Assembly: GCF_000429325.1 (NCBI RefSeq)
Contig: NZ_AUBQ01000015.1
Span: 152,742-216,741 of the forward strand
From: Fundidesulfovibrio putealis DSM 16056
GTDB lineage: Bacteria; Desulfobacterota; Desulfovibrionia; Desulfovibrionales; Desulfovibrionaceae
Length of the DNA stretch: 64,000 nt
Direction: 5' to 3'
Part shown: in pieces, positions 1 to 7,411 of the stretch
Layout: each line of letters starts with the position of its first letter
Numbering within the stretch: position 1 is the first letter of the stretch
Translations under genes and position numbers: made by a program
Notes under the pieces: model-generated
What the model saw: the letters and a program-made list of their open reading frames with translations, nothing else
Told to the model about the DNA's origin: nothing
Databases searched by the model: none

Positions 1-813
1 CATCCAGGGCGGAAGAATGAGCAATTCCGTTGCGAAACGCTTTACTTGTGCGCTGTAGCGCAACGACACCGGCGTTATCCGAGCCCAGGCGTAGAGTTCC
101 CGAATCAAGGGATGGTCGTCGTACGTCAACACCCAGGGTAATCCTGGATGAGACTTGAGCCAGTCGGACAGTCGGGTATGGTGTTCGGGGCGGAAGGAGT
201 TCATGTACAAGTGTCGCCCTTGGCCCACATATGGCGGATCAAGAAAGAGAAATGGTGGCCGCTTGGCCACAGCTTCCAGAAATTCCAGAGCGTCTAGGCT
301 GCTGACGCTGATGCTTCCGCGCCACGCCGCCAAGCGGGCAATTCGCTGTGTCAGTCGAGCGGGGTTATAGCGCGCAGTTATGGGGTATGCTCCTGTTTGT
401 TCCAATCCCCCGATTGGGCGGCCCCGCAAGATTCCCGAACGGTTTACCCGGTTCAGATAGAAGGTGGCGAACCCTCGGGTTGTGAGGTCGTGCCCTTCTG
501 GACGTTCCCACACAGCACGTTGTCGACGCCACTCATCTACCGTCACCGGCGTATCTTGCAACAATCGTAAGAAGTTGTCTGTGTCGCTAAGAGCAGCCAA
601 CCAAAAATCACGGATAGCAGGGTCAGCGTCATTAAGAGCCAAACGTGAGGCTTTCCCAGCGTAAAGTAACGCGATGGAAGCCCCGGCCCCACCAGCAAAA
701 GGTTCAGCTACAGTCCAGCCCGTAAGACCATTGGTTTCCATGAGCGAAGCCAAGTATGCGGCCATGGCACTTTTCCCACCAGGGTATCGTAAGGGGCTAA
801 AGATCGTTGCCAT
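1..813 (-). CDS. D12-class DNA adenine methylase (Dam-like), 3' part cut by window edge
   Basis: Reading leftward from an ATG at 813, the frame stays open to position 1 (271 codons), so the C-terminus lies outside the window. The protein transfers a methyl group from S-adenosylmethionine to adenine N6. Seen: the family motif LRYPGGKS at residues 8-15, the SAM-binding AEPFAGGAG at 36-44, and the catalytic DPPY at 192-195. The spacing matches the D12 (MethyltransfD12) family. No restriction endonuclease is visible nearby, so it may be a solitary methylase that protects or regulates the mobile element. It is divergent from parA across a 204-bp gap. Confidence 0.9.
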   Translation of the reverse strand, partial: MATIFSPLRYPGGKSAMAAYLASLMETNGLTGWTVAEPFAGGAGASIALLYAGKASRLALNDADPAIRDFWLAALSDTDNFLRLLQDTPVTVDEWRRQRAVWERPEGHDLTTRGFATFYLNRVNRSGILRGRPIGGLEQTGAYPITARYNPARLTQRIARLAAWRGSISVSSLDALEFLEAVAKRPPFLFLDPPYVGQGRHLYMNSFRPEHHTRLSDWLKSHPGLPWVLTYDDHPLIRELYAWARITPVSLRYSAQVKRFATELLILPPWM

Positions 814-1017
814 GGTTTTGGCCTAGCATAAACACCCTCCGGTGGCCACCAGGAATTTTGAGGCTTCCCGCAGACTGCGGCAGGCACGAGCAACCATTTG
901 ACCTGGTCCGGCAGTGTTTGCTTTTTTTCGTGCTTTTTTGATTGCCATATTTTTTGTTGCCGTGTTAATATCTTTTCTGGCTTGAACAGAAGTACGTCAA
1001 CCCGAGAGGACGAAAGC
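814..1017. promoter_or_regulatory. Divergent intergenic region between methylase and parA
   Basis: No gene seen. The 204 bp must hold the promoters for the leftward methylase and rightward parA. The part near 920-980 is T-rich on the plus strand and contains, on the minus strand, the spacer motif AAAGCACGAAA (926-936) that recurs in other gaps of this element. A partition site could also lie here, but no clear iterons are visible. Confidence 0.4.
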
Positions 1018-1653
1018 ATGAAAACCATAGTTCTTGCTAGCCAGAAAGGAGGTGCAGGAAAGACCACCCTGGCCGCTCATCTGGCCGTGATGGCGGAGAA
1101 GGCCGGTGACGGGCCATGCGTGCTCATCGACACTGACCCGCAGGCAAGCCTAGCCGCATGGTGGAACGGTCGAGAGGAAGAAACCCCTGCCTTTGCACCA
1201 ACGAACTTGAAGGAGCTTCCAGCCAAGCTGGAGGCCTTGGCCCTGGCCAAGTTCAAATTTGCCATCATCGACACCCCCCCGGCCATAACCGAATCGATCC
1301 GGGCGGTTGTGTCACTTGCTGATTTCGTCCTGATCCCGACTAGGCCGAGTCCTCATGATCTCCGGGCCGTGGGGTCAACCGTGGAGCTTGCCGCAGGGGC
1401 ACAACGCCCGTTCGCATTCGCTCTGACCCAGGCTAAGGCAAATTCCAAAATCACTGTGCAAGCCATGGGCGCACTCTCTGAACATGGCGTTGTCGCCTCG
1501 GCGATCATCCATGACCGGGTTGATTTTGCCTCATCTATGGTGGATGGCCGTACGGTTCTGGAGATTGACCCGCGTGGACGTTCAGCGTCTGAGGTGGCCG
1601 AGCTATGGAAATTCTGCAAAAAACGAATTAACGATAACAAGAAAGCCAGATAG
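1018..1653 (+). CDS. parA: ParA-family partition ATPase
   Basis: A 211-residue ParA/MinD-type ATPase that would position and segregate the element. Seen: the deviant Walker A KGGAGKTT at residues 10-17, LIDTDPQAS (Walker A'), and IIDTPP (Walker B). The ATG at 1018 is chosen because MKTIVLASQKGG is the canonical ParA start and GAGAGGA precedes it. A longer frame open from 898 has no such support. The short form without an N-terminal HTH is typical of type Ib partition systems, which pair with a small RHH protein. Exactly such a gene follows 15 bp downstream. Confidence 0.93.
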   Translation: MKTIVLASQKGGAGKTTLAAHLAVMAEKAGDGPCVLIDTDPQASLAAWWNGREEETPAFAPTNLKELPAKLEALALAKFKFAIIDTPPAITESIRAVVSLADFVLIPTRPSPHDLRAVGSTVELAAGAQRPFAFALTQAKANSKITVQAMGALSEHGVVASAIIHDRVDFASSMVDGRTVLEIDPRGRSASEVAELWKFCKKRINDNKKAR

Positions 1654-1668
1654 CAAGAGGAAGAGACC

Positions 1669-1914
1669 ATGTCCAAGAAGCCCGCTCCCCTTTCCGCCGG
1701 TTTGGTCGCCAAAAAGGGACAAGCCGCAGTTGGAGACGATGCAACCCCAAGGCAGCTGGAACAAAAGAACACGACGGTAGCTCACCTGAATTTCACCGTA
1801 GATGCCGATTTTCGGCGGCGTTTTAAGATGCGCGCAGCCGAGTCAGGCTTGAAGCTCAATGAGCTTCTGCGGGAAGCACTGGATGCCTGGGAAGAAAAGC
1901 AGAAAGCACGTTAG
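1669..1914 (+). CDS. Ribbon-helix-helix partition protein (ParG-like)
   Basis: An 81-residue protein with a basic, flexible N-terminus (about residues 1-38). The C-terminal half, VAHLNFTVDADFRRRF through LNELLREALDAW, has the pattern of a ribbon-helix-helix fold: a short strand followed by two helices. It lies 15 bp after parA and reads the same way. In type Ib partition modules such a protein binds the centromere site, represses the operon and stimulates ParA. The pairing supports that role. The exact family is inferred from size, pattern and position. Confidence 0.75.
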   Translation: MSKKPAPLSAGLVAKKGQAAVGDDATPRQLEQKNTTVAHLNFTVDADFRRRFKMRAAESGLKLNELLREALDAWEEKQKAR

Positions 1915-1928
1915 CACAAGGCTGCGGA

Positions 1929-3260
1929 CTATCTCTCCAGCTCGTCGCCCCGGCTCCTTTCGGGAAGGGCACGTTCCGCTTCACTGAAGCGATCCTTGAA
2001 CATGTCCAGGTCCTTCGAGGCAGCGCCACTCGCTTCGAGACGTGGTCGCCAGTCCTTGGCAACCTGGAGCATGTCGTGAAGAACGCCCCGAGCTTGGTCT
2101 GGTGTAAGCCCGAAGGGCCTCACATCGCTGAGCACGTTTTCCAGGGTGGGCCGGGCTCCGAGCTTCCCGCAACGGAGGGCCAGCATGTACTTTCGGGCAT
2201 CCTTGTAGCCTTGAACAGCCGGTGTGATGTCATAAGCTGGCGTCATGCGGACATGGCCACGCGTAACAAAGAACGCGTGGTTTTTGGGATGATCGTCCGT
2301 GTTCTTGCAAAGAACATTGAAGGCCATCCTTCGGAAAAGCTCAGGACCGGCGTCTACATCGCCATGGCGACGAGCTGCCTGAGCAAGGCCTTGGTAGCTC
2401 CCCCATCCTTTTTCATCATCTTTGCGCCGATCGGCAAGGGTAAGCCCTGAAATGACATGCTGGGGGCGGTTGCCTTCATCGCGGTCGAAACGCCGGACGA
2501 GCAGGATGTTCATGTCGTTGGTGGTAACGATCTGTGTTTCAGCCGTCTGAATACCGCAATCGCGCGCGAGCTGCATGAGCGCATGCTCAAGCATTGGGTC
2601 GTTCCAGGCGTCCACCAGCTTAGGGAACTTGGCGATCCATTCTCCTCCCTGGGGGTCTGTGTATAAGGCCTTCGGGCGACTTCCGCCCACCAATGAACCG
2701 CTGAAGGCCATGGCGCGGAACAGGGGGCTGGAAAGATCGTCGCGCAACTGAGCCAGCGTCCCTTCCTCGACGTGCGTCTCGATCTTGGCCAGCATCCCGG
2801 CGATGAGTTCCAAATCATTGACGGGCTTCATGAGCGAAGGGCCGTCATACCATTCAGCCATGGAGGCGGGGCCTTTGAGGTCGGGGCCGAAGGCCAGGGC
2901 ACCGATCCTGTGCGGCTCGTGCACGGCTGTGAGGATGTCTATTTCAGGAAGGCTCTCAATGGCCGTTGGACAGTAAAGCGATAACAGTCGCCTCCCCCAG
3001 GAGTCCGGCGCAACGTCCTCGAACACGTTCGGCAGACAGCCCGTATCACGGAAGGCCACAGGGGTCTCCAGGGAAAGGGGCAGACGAACTGGGCTTAACG
3101 GGATGGCGTCCGGTAGCCGCCGGTACTTTTGGCCGTATCCGAACTGATACCGGCCCAAATCGGGGTCATGGGTGAGCAGCCCGGCGGGCACGTATTTTTT
3201 CCCAGGCAAGTAGATGTAAACATAAACTTCTTTGGGCCTAGAAGTCGTACTTGGAGTCAT
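1929..3260 (-). CDS. hipA: HipA-like serine/threonine kinase toxin
   Basis: A 443-residue HipA-family kinase, the toxin of a type II toxin-antitoxin pair. Family members phosphorylate translation factors (glutamyl-tRNA synthetase for E. coli HipA). Seen: the glycine-rich loop GSLVGGSRPKA, the kinase lysine in EWIAKFPK, the catalytic loop NTDDHPKNH, and the metal-binding motif TPAYDITP. The ATG at 3260 is preceded by AGGACCTCCG on the minus strand. It overlaps the end of hipB by 23 bp, the usual hipBA coupling. The gene ends convergently 14 bp from the RHH gene. Confidence 0.92.
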   Translation of the reverse strand: MTPSTTSRPKEVYVYIYLPGKKYVPAGLLTHDPDLGRYQFGYGQKYRRLPDAIPLSPVRLPLSLETPVAFRDTGCLPNVFEDVAPDSWGRRLLSLYCPTAIESLPEIDILTAVHEPHRIGALAFGPDLKGPASMAEWYDGPSLMKPVNDLELIAGMLAKIETHVEEGTLAQLRDDLSSPLFRAMAFSGSLVGGSRPKALYTDPQGGEWIAKFPKLVDAWNDPMLEHALMQLARDCGIQTAETQIVTTNDMNILLVRRFDRDEGNRPQHVISGLTLADRRKDDEKGWGSYQGLAQAARRHGDVDAGPELFRRMAFNVLCKNTDDHPKNHAFFVTRGHVRMTPAYDITPAVQGYKDARKYMLALRCGKLGARPTLENVLSDVRPFGLTPDQARGVLHDMLQVAKDWRPRLEASGAASKDLDMFKDRFSEAERALPERSRGDELER

Positions 3261-3588
3261 CGGAGGTCCTTCTGTTGTGCCCGCGCACCCTCTCTGGCAA
3301 CGACCGCACGGTAATGGCTGTACCCATGGCGTCCTCTCCAGGATCGACCAACTCGCCGACACGATAATCTAGTTCAAGCACCCAGAGCACGTGCGTCAAA
3401 ATGCCCAACGAAACGCCCGGTTCCCCTTTCTCCAGCTTGGCCAGGGTGGGGCGGGTGATCCTCGCCCGCTTGGCCAGGTCCTTGGCAGTCAAGCCACGGC
3501 GCTTTCTGGCTGTGCGGATATCTCCGCCGAGCTTTCGCAACGTGTCCAGCACGACTTCCGGCAATGCTTCTTTCGCATCGGTCTTCAT
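3238..3588 (-). CDS. hipB: HipB-like XRE-family antitoxin and repressor
   Basis: A 116-residue protein. An XRE-type helix-turn-helix covers about residues 20-80 (LGGDIRTARKRRGLTAKDLA, RITRPTLAKLEKGEPGVS). The family neutralises HipA and represses its own operon. The ATG at 3588 is chosen over an upstream start at 3624, because the upstream start would put the operator inside the coding region. The gene overlaps hipA by 23 bp and lies just downstream of a perfect inverted repeat (3597-3642). Confidence 0.9.
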   Translation of the reverse strand: MKTDAKEALPEVVLDTLRKLGGDIRTARKRRGLTAKDLAKRARITRPTLAKLEKGEPGVSLGILTHVLWVLELDYRVGELVDPGEDAMGTAITVRSLPERVRGHNRRTSDDSKYDF

Positions 3589-3596
3589 GGAAAGTA

Positions 3597-3642
3597 GAGT
3601 ATGCACAAAGTGTATATTAGGCAATGTCTAGTTTGCATACTC
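3597..3642. promoter_or_regulatory. Inverted-repeat operator upstream of hipBA
   Basis: Perfect 9-bp arms GAGTATGCA (3597-3605) and TGCATACTC (3634-3642) are separated by 28 bp and sit 9 bp before the hipB ATG. Half-sites at this spacing fit a HipB dimer-pair operator spanning the hipBA promoter. Confidence 0.7.
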
Positions 3643-3711
3643 AAGATTCTGATTTTCACGTTCCCCCTGGATATTCCTCTGCCTCCAGTCGTCCAGCCTG
3701 GCCAAGCCGAG

Positions 3712-6012
3712 TCAAGATGGGCTTCGGCCTGGGCATGGAGCGGAATGTCTTCGAATTAAGTGGTGGCGTCGAGAATACACAGCTGTCCCAGTTTTGCCGT
3801 TGAGCATCAATGCGACCTCGTTGTATGTTTTGTCCAAGTTCTCCAGGATTATCTTGTCCTCCTCCGATGTCCAGGGCTTGCTTTTTGTAGTGGCCGTATG
3901 AGGTTTGCGTAACCCGAGGTCGCTTCTTCTTCTGGCTACACTTGAGCGTGCGCGATTTAATGCAAGTGCAATTTCGCTATCTGTTTGGTTGGAATTTTGA
4001 ATTATGAACTCATCTTCATCTGTGGTGAATCTTCTGTCGTTCACATGCGATGGGCCACCTCTATTTAGCCCAAGTATTTTACGGCGATGGCATATAGTGC
4101 CTCTATGGCGTCCAAGCTTTTGAGCAATGTCTGAGTCTGTCAATATTTCCCAATTGTCGATTATAAATTTGTCGTCAGCTGCGGTCATCCAACCTTGCTT
4201 TCTCCCTTTGTTCGTATCCTTTAACAACCCAAGATTTGAGCGCTTAACTTGAATGCTTTGCACGGAACGATTTATGTGTTCAGCAATTTTTGCGTCAGTT
4301 AAGTGTGTTGAGGCTTTGAGATAATCAATCTCCTCTTTGGTCCATCTAGTGGAGGCGGCATTTTGTTTTGATTGCAAGTCTATGTCTTCTGGGTCGACGC
4401 CAAGCATTATCAATAGATTTCTTCGTTTTGGATTTAGTCGCGTGTCCCATGTTCGAATTTGATACCGATACCATCTTGCAAGTGTCTGGTTCATATGCCG
4501 TCTGGATACTTTGCAATGTCCATGGATACTTTTGAACTCAACAAGACGGCCAAACATTTCATCCCAGCTATCACCGATCCGATCAATAATTTTGGCGTCA
4601 ATTGATTTTCTTATTGTTTCAGTGTCAATGTCCTGTGAAAATACTTCTATAATTATTTTGTTTCCATCTTCTGCATGCTTGACATATGGATTGTCTTTGT
4701 TAAGTCCAGCCCGTGATAGTCTTATCCAAGAGTCAAAACGACCGTCACTTGCACGCATGGCTTCCAAAACTGTCCATACCTGTTCGTATCCAGACATGCC
4801 CAGCGCATCAGAAAGCTCCTCTCCTCCCGCGTCGTCAAGGTAAAGTGGTAAAAAAATGAATCCAATTTTGTCAGGATGCTTTGCGTCTTTTCGAGAAGCT
4901 CGACCAACAGCCTGCACAATATCTATTTCGCCGCGTTTCTTCCGCATGAATGCTACCATGTCGACAGCGGGGACATCTATGCCCATGGTCAAACAACGGG
5001 CATTGCTGACCGAAATATCTTGATCCGCGCTTAACAAATTCATTACTTCTGACCGCTGGGAAGCAGGCATTCGAGAGGATATGTAAGAATGAAAGACATC
5101 AGGCCATACCTCTTGAACCGATCCGCTTGAAAACGCCGCACACTCATCTATGGTATTAAAGAAAAGAATACTCTTGCGGATGCCGTATTTTTTGCACGCG
5201 GCTTTTAATGCTAACGCATTTGCGGCAGATTCTATGTCTGAAGAATTCGACAAGAGAAGTTCGCGTGTAACATCTTGCTTTGTTATCACGGAAATTATTA
5301 TTCGATAATCCGCAATCAAGCCTTGCGCCACAGCCTCAGCAAAAGTCAATTCGTAAACACGTTCCCCATAGAGTTCTGTGTCATCCATGGAGAAGTAACG
5401 ATTATTCCCCTCTAAATTCTTCTGCTTCTCTTCATATGATCGAGGGGTAGCGGTCATAAACAGTCGTTTGCGGATAAGAACATGCCGATCCAACAAAGGA
5501 ACAGAGAAGCCACCAAATGAAAGCCCTACGTAGGCTTCTCCTGCTGTACAATGGGCCTCGTCAAAAATGCCAAAATCGAAATGGAGCCCTTCCGGTATGG
5601 CCTCTGCAAGCATTCCTGCGGATTGATAGGTGCAGCAGACGACGTGTTTCCCGCCGTTCAGGCTATTAAAGTATTCCCGGATCACGGCAGGGCTTGTGGT
5701 TATCCTTGTCTCTGTGATTTCAGAAATGTCCAGATCGTCAAAAACGGATTTATCCGAACATACTCCAAAGAACTCCGCATCTTTCCATTCCGTTGTTGCT
5801 GCCCACTGGCCCACAGTTTGCCGCAGGAGCCAAAGCGACGGCACAAAGATTACCACGACTCGGCTTTCTAGGCCTTCTGCGACCCAAGGCCCTATAAGGG
5901 TCTTGCCGGTTCCGCACGGCATTACAATGGTAGCTCTGTCTCGTGTCCTAAACGCTTCGATTGCGGCTGAAACTGCTTTGGCCTGATGTGGACGTGGCTT
6001 TATGATATTCAT
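3712..6012 (-). CDS. Superfamily 2 helicase with helicase-associated domain and four Myb-like repeats
   Basis: A 766-residue protein. The N-terminal two-thirds is a DEAD/DEAH-type SF2 helicase: Walker A PCGTGKT near residues 32-38, DEAH in FGIFDEAHC, TATPRS, and the motif VI segment IVQAVGRASR. A helicase-associated domain follows (WDEMFGRLVEFKSIHGHCKV). The C-terminus holds four tandem SANT/Myb-like repeats at residues 554-606, 607-659, 660-711 and 712-766. Each begins with a W/F-T-x-x-x-D/E pattern and ends in a recognition helix. It probably unwinds or remodels DNA at bound sites. A defence or replication role is inference. It is co-oriented with hipBA. Confidence 0.82.
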   Translation of the reverse strand: MNIIKPRPHQAKAVSAAIEAFRTRDRATIVMPCGTGKTLIGPWVAEGLESRVVVIFVPSLWLLRQTVGQWAATTEWKDAEFFGVCSDKSVFDDLDISEITETRITTSPAVIREYFNSLNGGKHVVCCTYQSAGMLAEAIPEGLHFDFGIFDEAHCTAGEAYVGLSFGGFSVPLLDRHVLIRKRLFMTATPRSYEEKQKNLEGNNRYFSMDDTELYGERVYELTFAEAVAQGLIADYRIIISVITKQDVTRELLLSNSSDIESAANALALKAACKKYGIRKSILFFNTIDECAAFSSGSVQEVWPDVFHSYISSRMPASQRSEVMNLLSADQDISVSNARCLTMGIDVPAVDMVAFMRKKRGEIDIVQAVGRASRKDAKHPDKIGFIFLPLYLDDAGGEELSDALGMSGYEQVWTVLEAMRASDGRFDSWIRLSRAGLNKDNPYVKHAEDGNKIIIEVFSQDIDTETIRKSIDAKIIDRIGDSWDEMFGRLVEFKSIHGHCKVSRRHMNQTLARWYRYQIRTWDTRLNPKRRNLLIMLGVDPEDIDLQSKQNAASTRWTKEEIDYLKASTHLTDAKIAEHINRSVQSIQVKRSNLGLLKDTNKGRKQGWMTAADDKFIIDNWEILTDSDIAQKLGRHRGTICHRRKILGLNRGGPSHVNDRRFTTDEDEFIIQNSNQTDSEIALALNRARSSVARRRSDLGLRKPHTATTKSKPWTSEEDKIILENLDKTYNEVALMLNGKTGTAVYSRRHHLIRRHSAPCPGRSPS

Positions 6013-6380
6013 TTACTACCTCAAAACTTTTCCGACCCAGATGGGCCAGGCTTTTGGATTTCCAGCCCTGGCAGTCCTGTCCATGCGACGCGTGACCGTC
6101 CCCTGCTTCTCTCTAGCCCACAGAACAGGGCCACCCTCGGGCGCTACTTCCGCGTTGTTTCGGCCACCCACACGTCAATGAGCGCCTTGTGGTGGGCTTC
6201 AATCTCCTGCCCCTTGTTTCGGAGGAGAGTCCCCTTCTTCGCGCTGCACGCACGAAGTGGGGGCAAGGTTGGCCTGGCAAAGAGAGAAAGCCATAAAGCA
6301 CGAAATCTATCAAGCACTAAAACACAAAAACACGAAAAGCGCATCCCTGGCCAAGGCCCATCTCTCACCTTCATTTCAAA
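6013..6380. other. Intergenic region without a supported gene
   Basis: Several short open frames cross each other here but none has a convincing start or codon pattern. The right part (about 6290-6345) is a run of short A-rich CACGAAA-like units. It includes AAAGCACGAAA at 6295-6305, a motif repeated in other gaps of this element. Confidence 0.5.
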
Positions 6381-6419
6381 CCAGGTTCGCGGTTTGAGAT
6401 CCCAAAACCGCGAACCTGG
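6381..6419 (-). terminator. Hairpin ending the transfer operon
   Basis: A perfect 15-bp inverted repeat (CCAGGTTCGCGGTTT at 6381-6395 and its complement at 6405-6419) with a 9-nt loop lies 3 bp past the last gene of the long leftward operon. Only a short T-run follows on the minus strand, so termination may be partial. Confidence 0.6.
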
Positions 6420-6422
6420 CCG

Positions 6423-6716
6423 CTAATAGTAATGGATCTTCGCGAGGGTCCAGTTCGTCCTGTCGCAGTTGGCCAAGTCCACATGGCGCTCGATGGTGTC
6501 ACCCGGAGGCAGAGCCTGACCGTCAGTGGAGTAGGCGATGAACATGGCCAGATCGACAGCCTGGCAATCGTTCCGAACTTCGCGCAACATCACTTCCGCA
6601 ACAAGCAGCTGATCGCTTGCCGTCATCTCCAGAAGCAAAAATGACCGACCGACCCTCAACTCATCCAAGGCAAGGAACGGACCCTGGAAGGTCCTCCGCA
6701 ACGTATTTACGACCAC
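6423..6716 (-). CDS. Unknown protein at the end of the transfer operon
   Basis: A 97-residue soluble protein, not recognised. It has no signal peptide or membrane segment and no clear motif. It starts 14 bp after the tail-collar gene on the same strand and ends just before the operon-terminal hairpin. It is therefore probably co-transcribed with the conjugation genes. The reading frame is favoured over the opposite-strand frame at 6432-6644 because it continues the operon. Confidence 0.5.
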   Translation of the reverse strand: MVVNTLRRTFQGPFLALDELRVGRSFLLLEMTASDQLLVAEVMLREVRNDCQAVDLAMFIAYSTDGQALPPGDTIERHVDLANCDRTNWTLAKIHYY

Positions 6717-6730
6717 AGGTACTCCTTCAC

Positions 6731-7411
6731 TCAGAGGATCGAACGGATGAGATACCGCACTCTCGTGTGAACCGGCGCTGTTTCCGAACCACCGCTGTAT
6801 GTTCCGGTTTGAGCGCTTACGTAGGCCGTTCCCGTCAACGACCCGCTGTTGAGCGACCCGGAAATTGATCCGCCTGATGTTGAACGAGTTTCAGTGTTGT
6901 AGTTTGCACCTGTAACAGCCCCCATTCCTCCGCCACCGGTATAATCACCTCCCGTATTAACTACGGTCTGCGTAAACCAATATGTTTGGGATGACGCCGA
7001 TCCACTCAATGAGGTCGAATTCAGCCCCCCACTGACAGGAGCGTTCTGCCCAGGCACGGACACGGTATGTGACCTGATGGTGTCCGAAACTTGAGTGCCT
7101 ACAAGTCCAGCCGTGGTCGTGCCGCGCAGGAACTGGCCATTATAGTTGGGGATAGGCTGGCCACCCAGAACGGCACGAAGGCGATCATACTGGCTGCCAG
7201 CCGGTACGGCCTGACCGTTGCACTCAAGCCATTTGCCCATATCTGCGGGGTTGGAGCCGGATGGCCACGCGACCACCGTTCCCACGGCGATGGTGCTTTG
7301 GCTGGTGATAGCGACCGTCATTGGGTCGAAGCTAGTGGCGTCGGCAGTCAAACCGAGCCTGGGTATGGCCAACGCCCAAAACAGGAAGATCAAGCGGAGC
7401 AAACGCATCAT
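6731..7411 (-). CDS. Secreted phage tail-collar-domain protein
   Basis: A 226-residue protein. An N-terminal signal peptide (MMRLLRLIFLFWALAIPRL..., cleavage near residue 23) is followed by a phage tail-collar domain: VGTVVAWPSG, KWLECNGQAVP, and PNYNGQFLRG. The C-terminal half is rich in Gly, Ser and Thr with repeated GSLNSGSLTG-type units, as in tail-fibre tips, and ends in HTRVRYLIRSIL. It overlaps the topoisomerase stop codon (TGATG), so the two are translationally coupled. Placed in a conjugation operon, it could be an exported adhesin or pilus-associated tip. That role is inference. Confidence 0.7.
   Translation of the reverse strand: MMRLLRLIFLFWALAIPRLGLTADATSFDPMTVAITSQSTIAVGTVVAWPSGSNPADMGKWLECNGQAVPAGSQYDRLRAVLGGQPIPNYNGQFLRGTTTAGLVGTQVSDTIRSHTVSVPGQNAPVSGGLNSTSLSGSASSQTYWFTQTVVNTGGDYTGGGGMGAVTGANYNTETRSTSGGSISGSLNSGSLTGTAYVSAQTGTYSGGSETAPVHTRVRYLIRSIL

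Noticed and set aside
5986..6426. 146-codon rightward frame in the gap after the helicase
   Set aside because: No ribosome-binding site, no domain, low-quality composition, and it runs through the operon-terminal hairpin.
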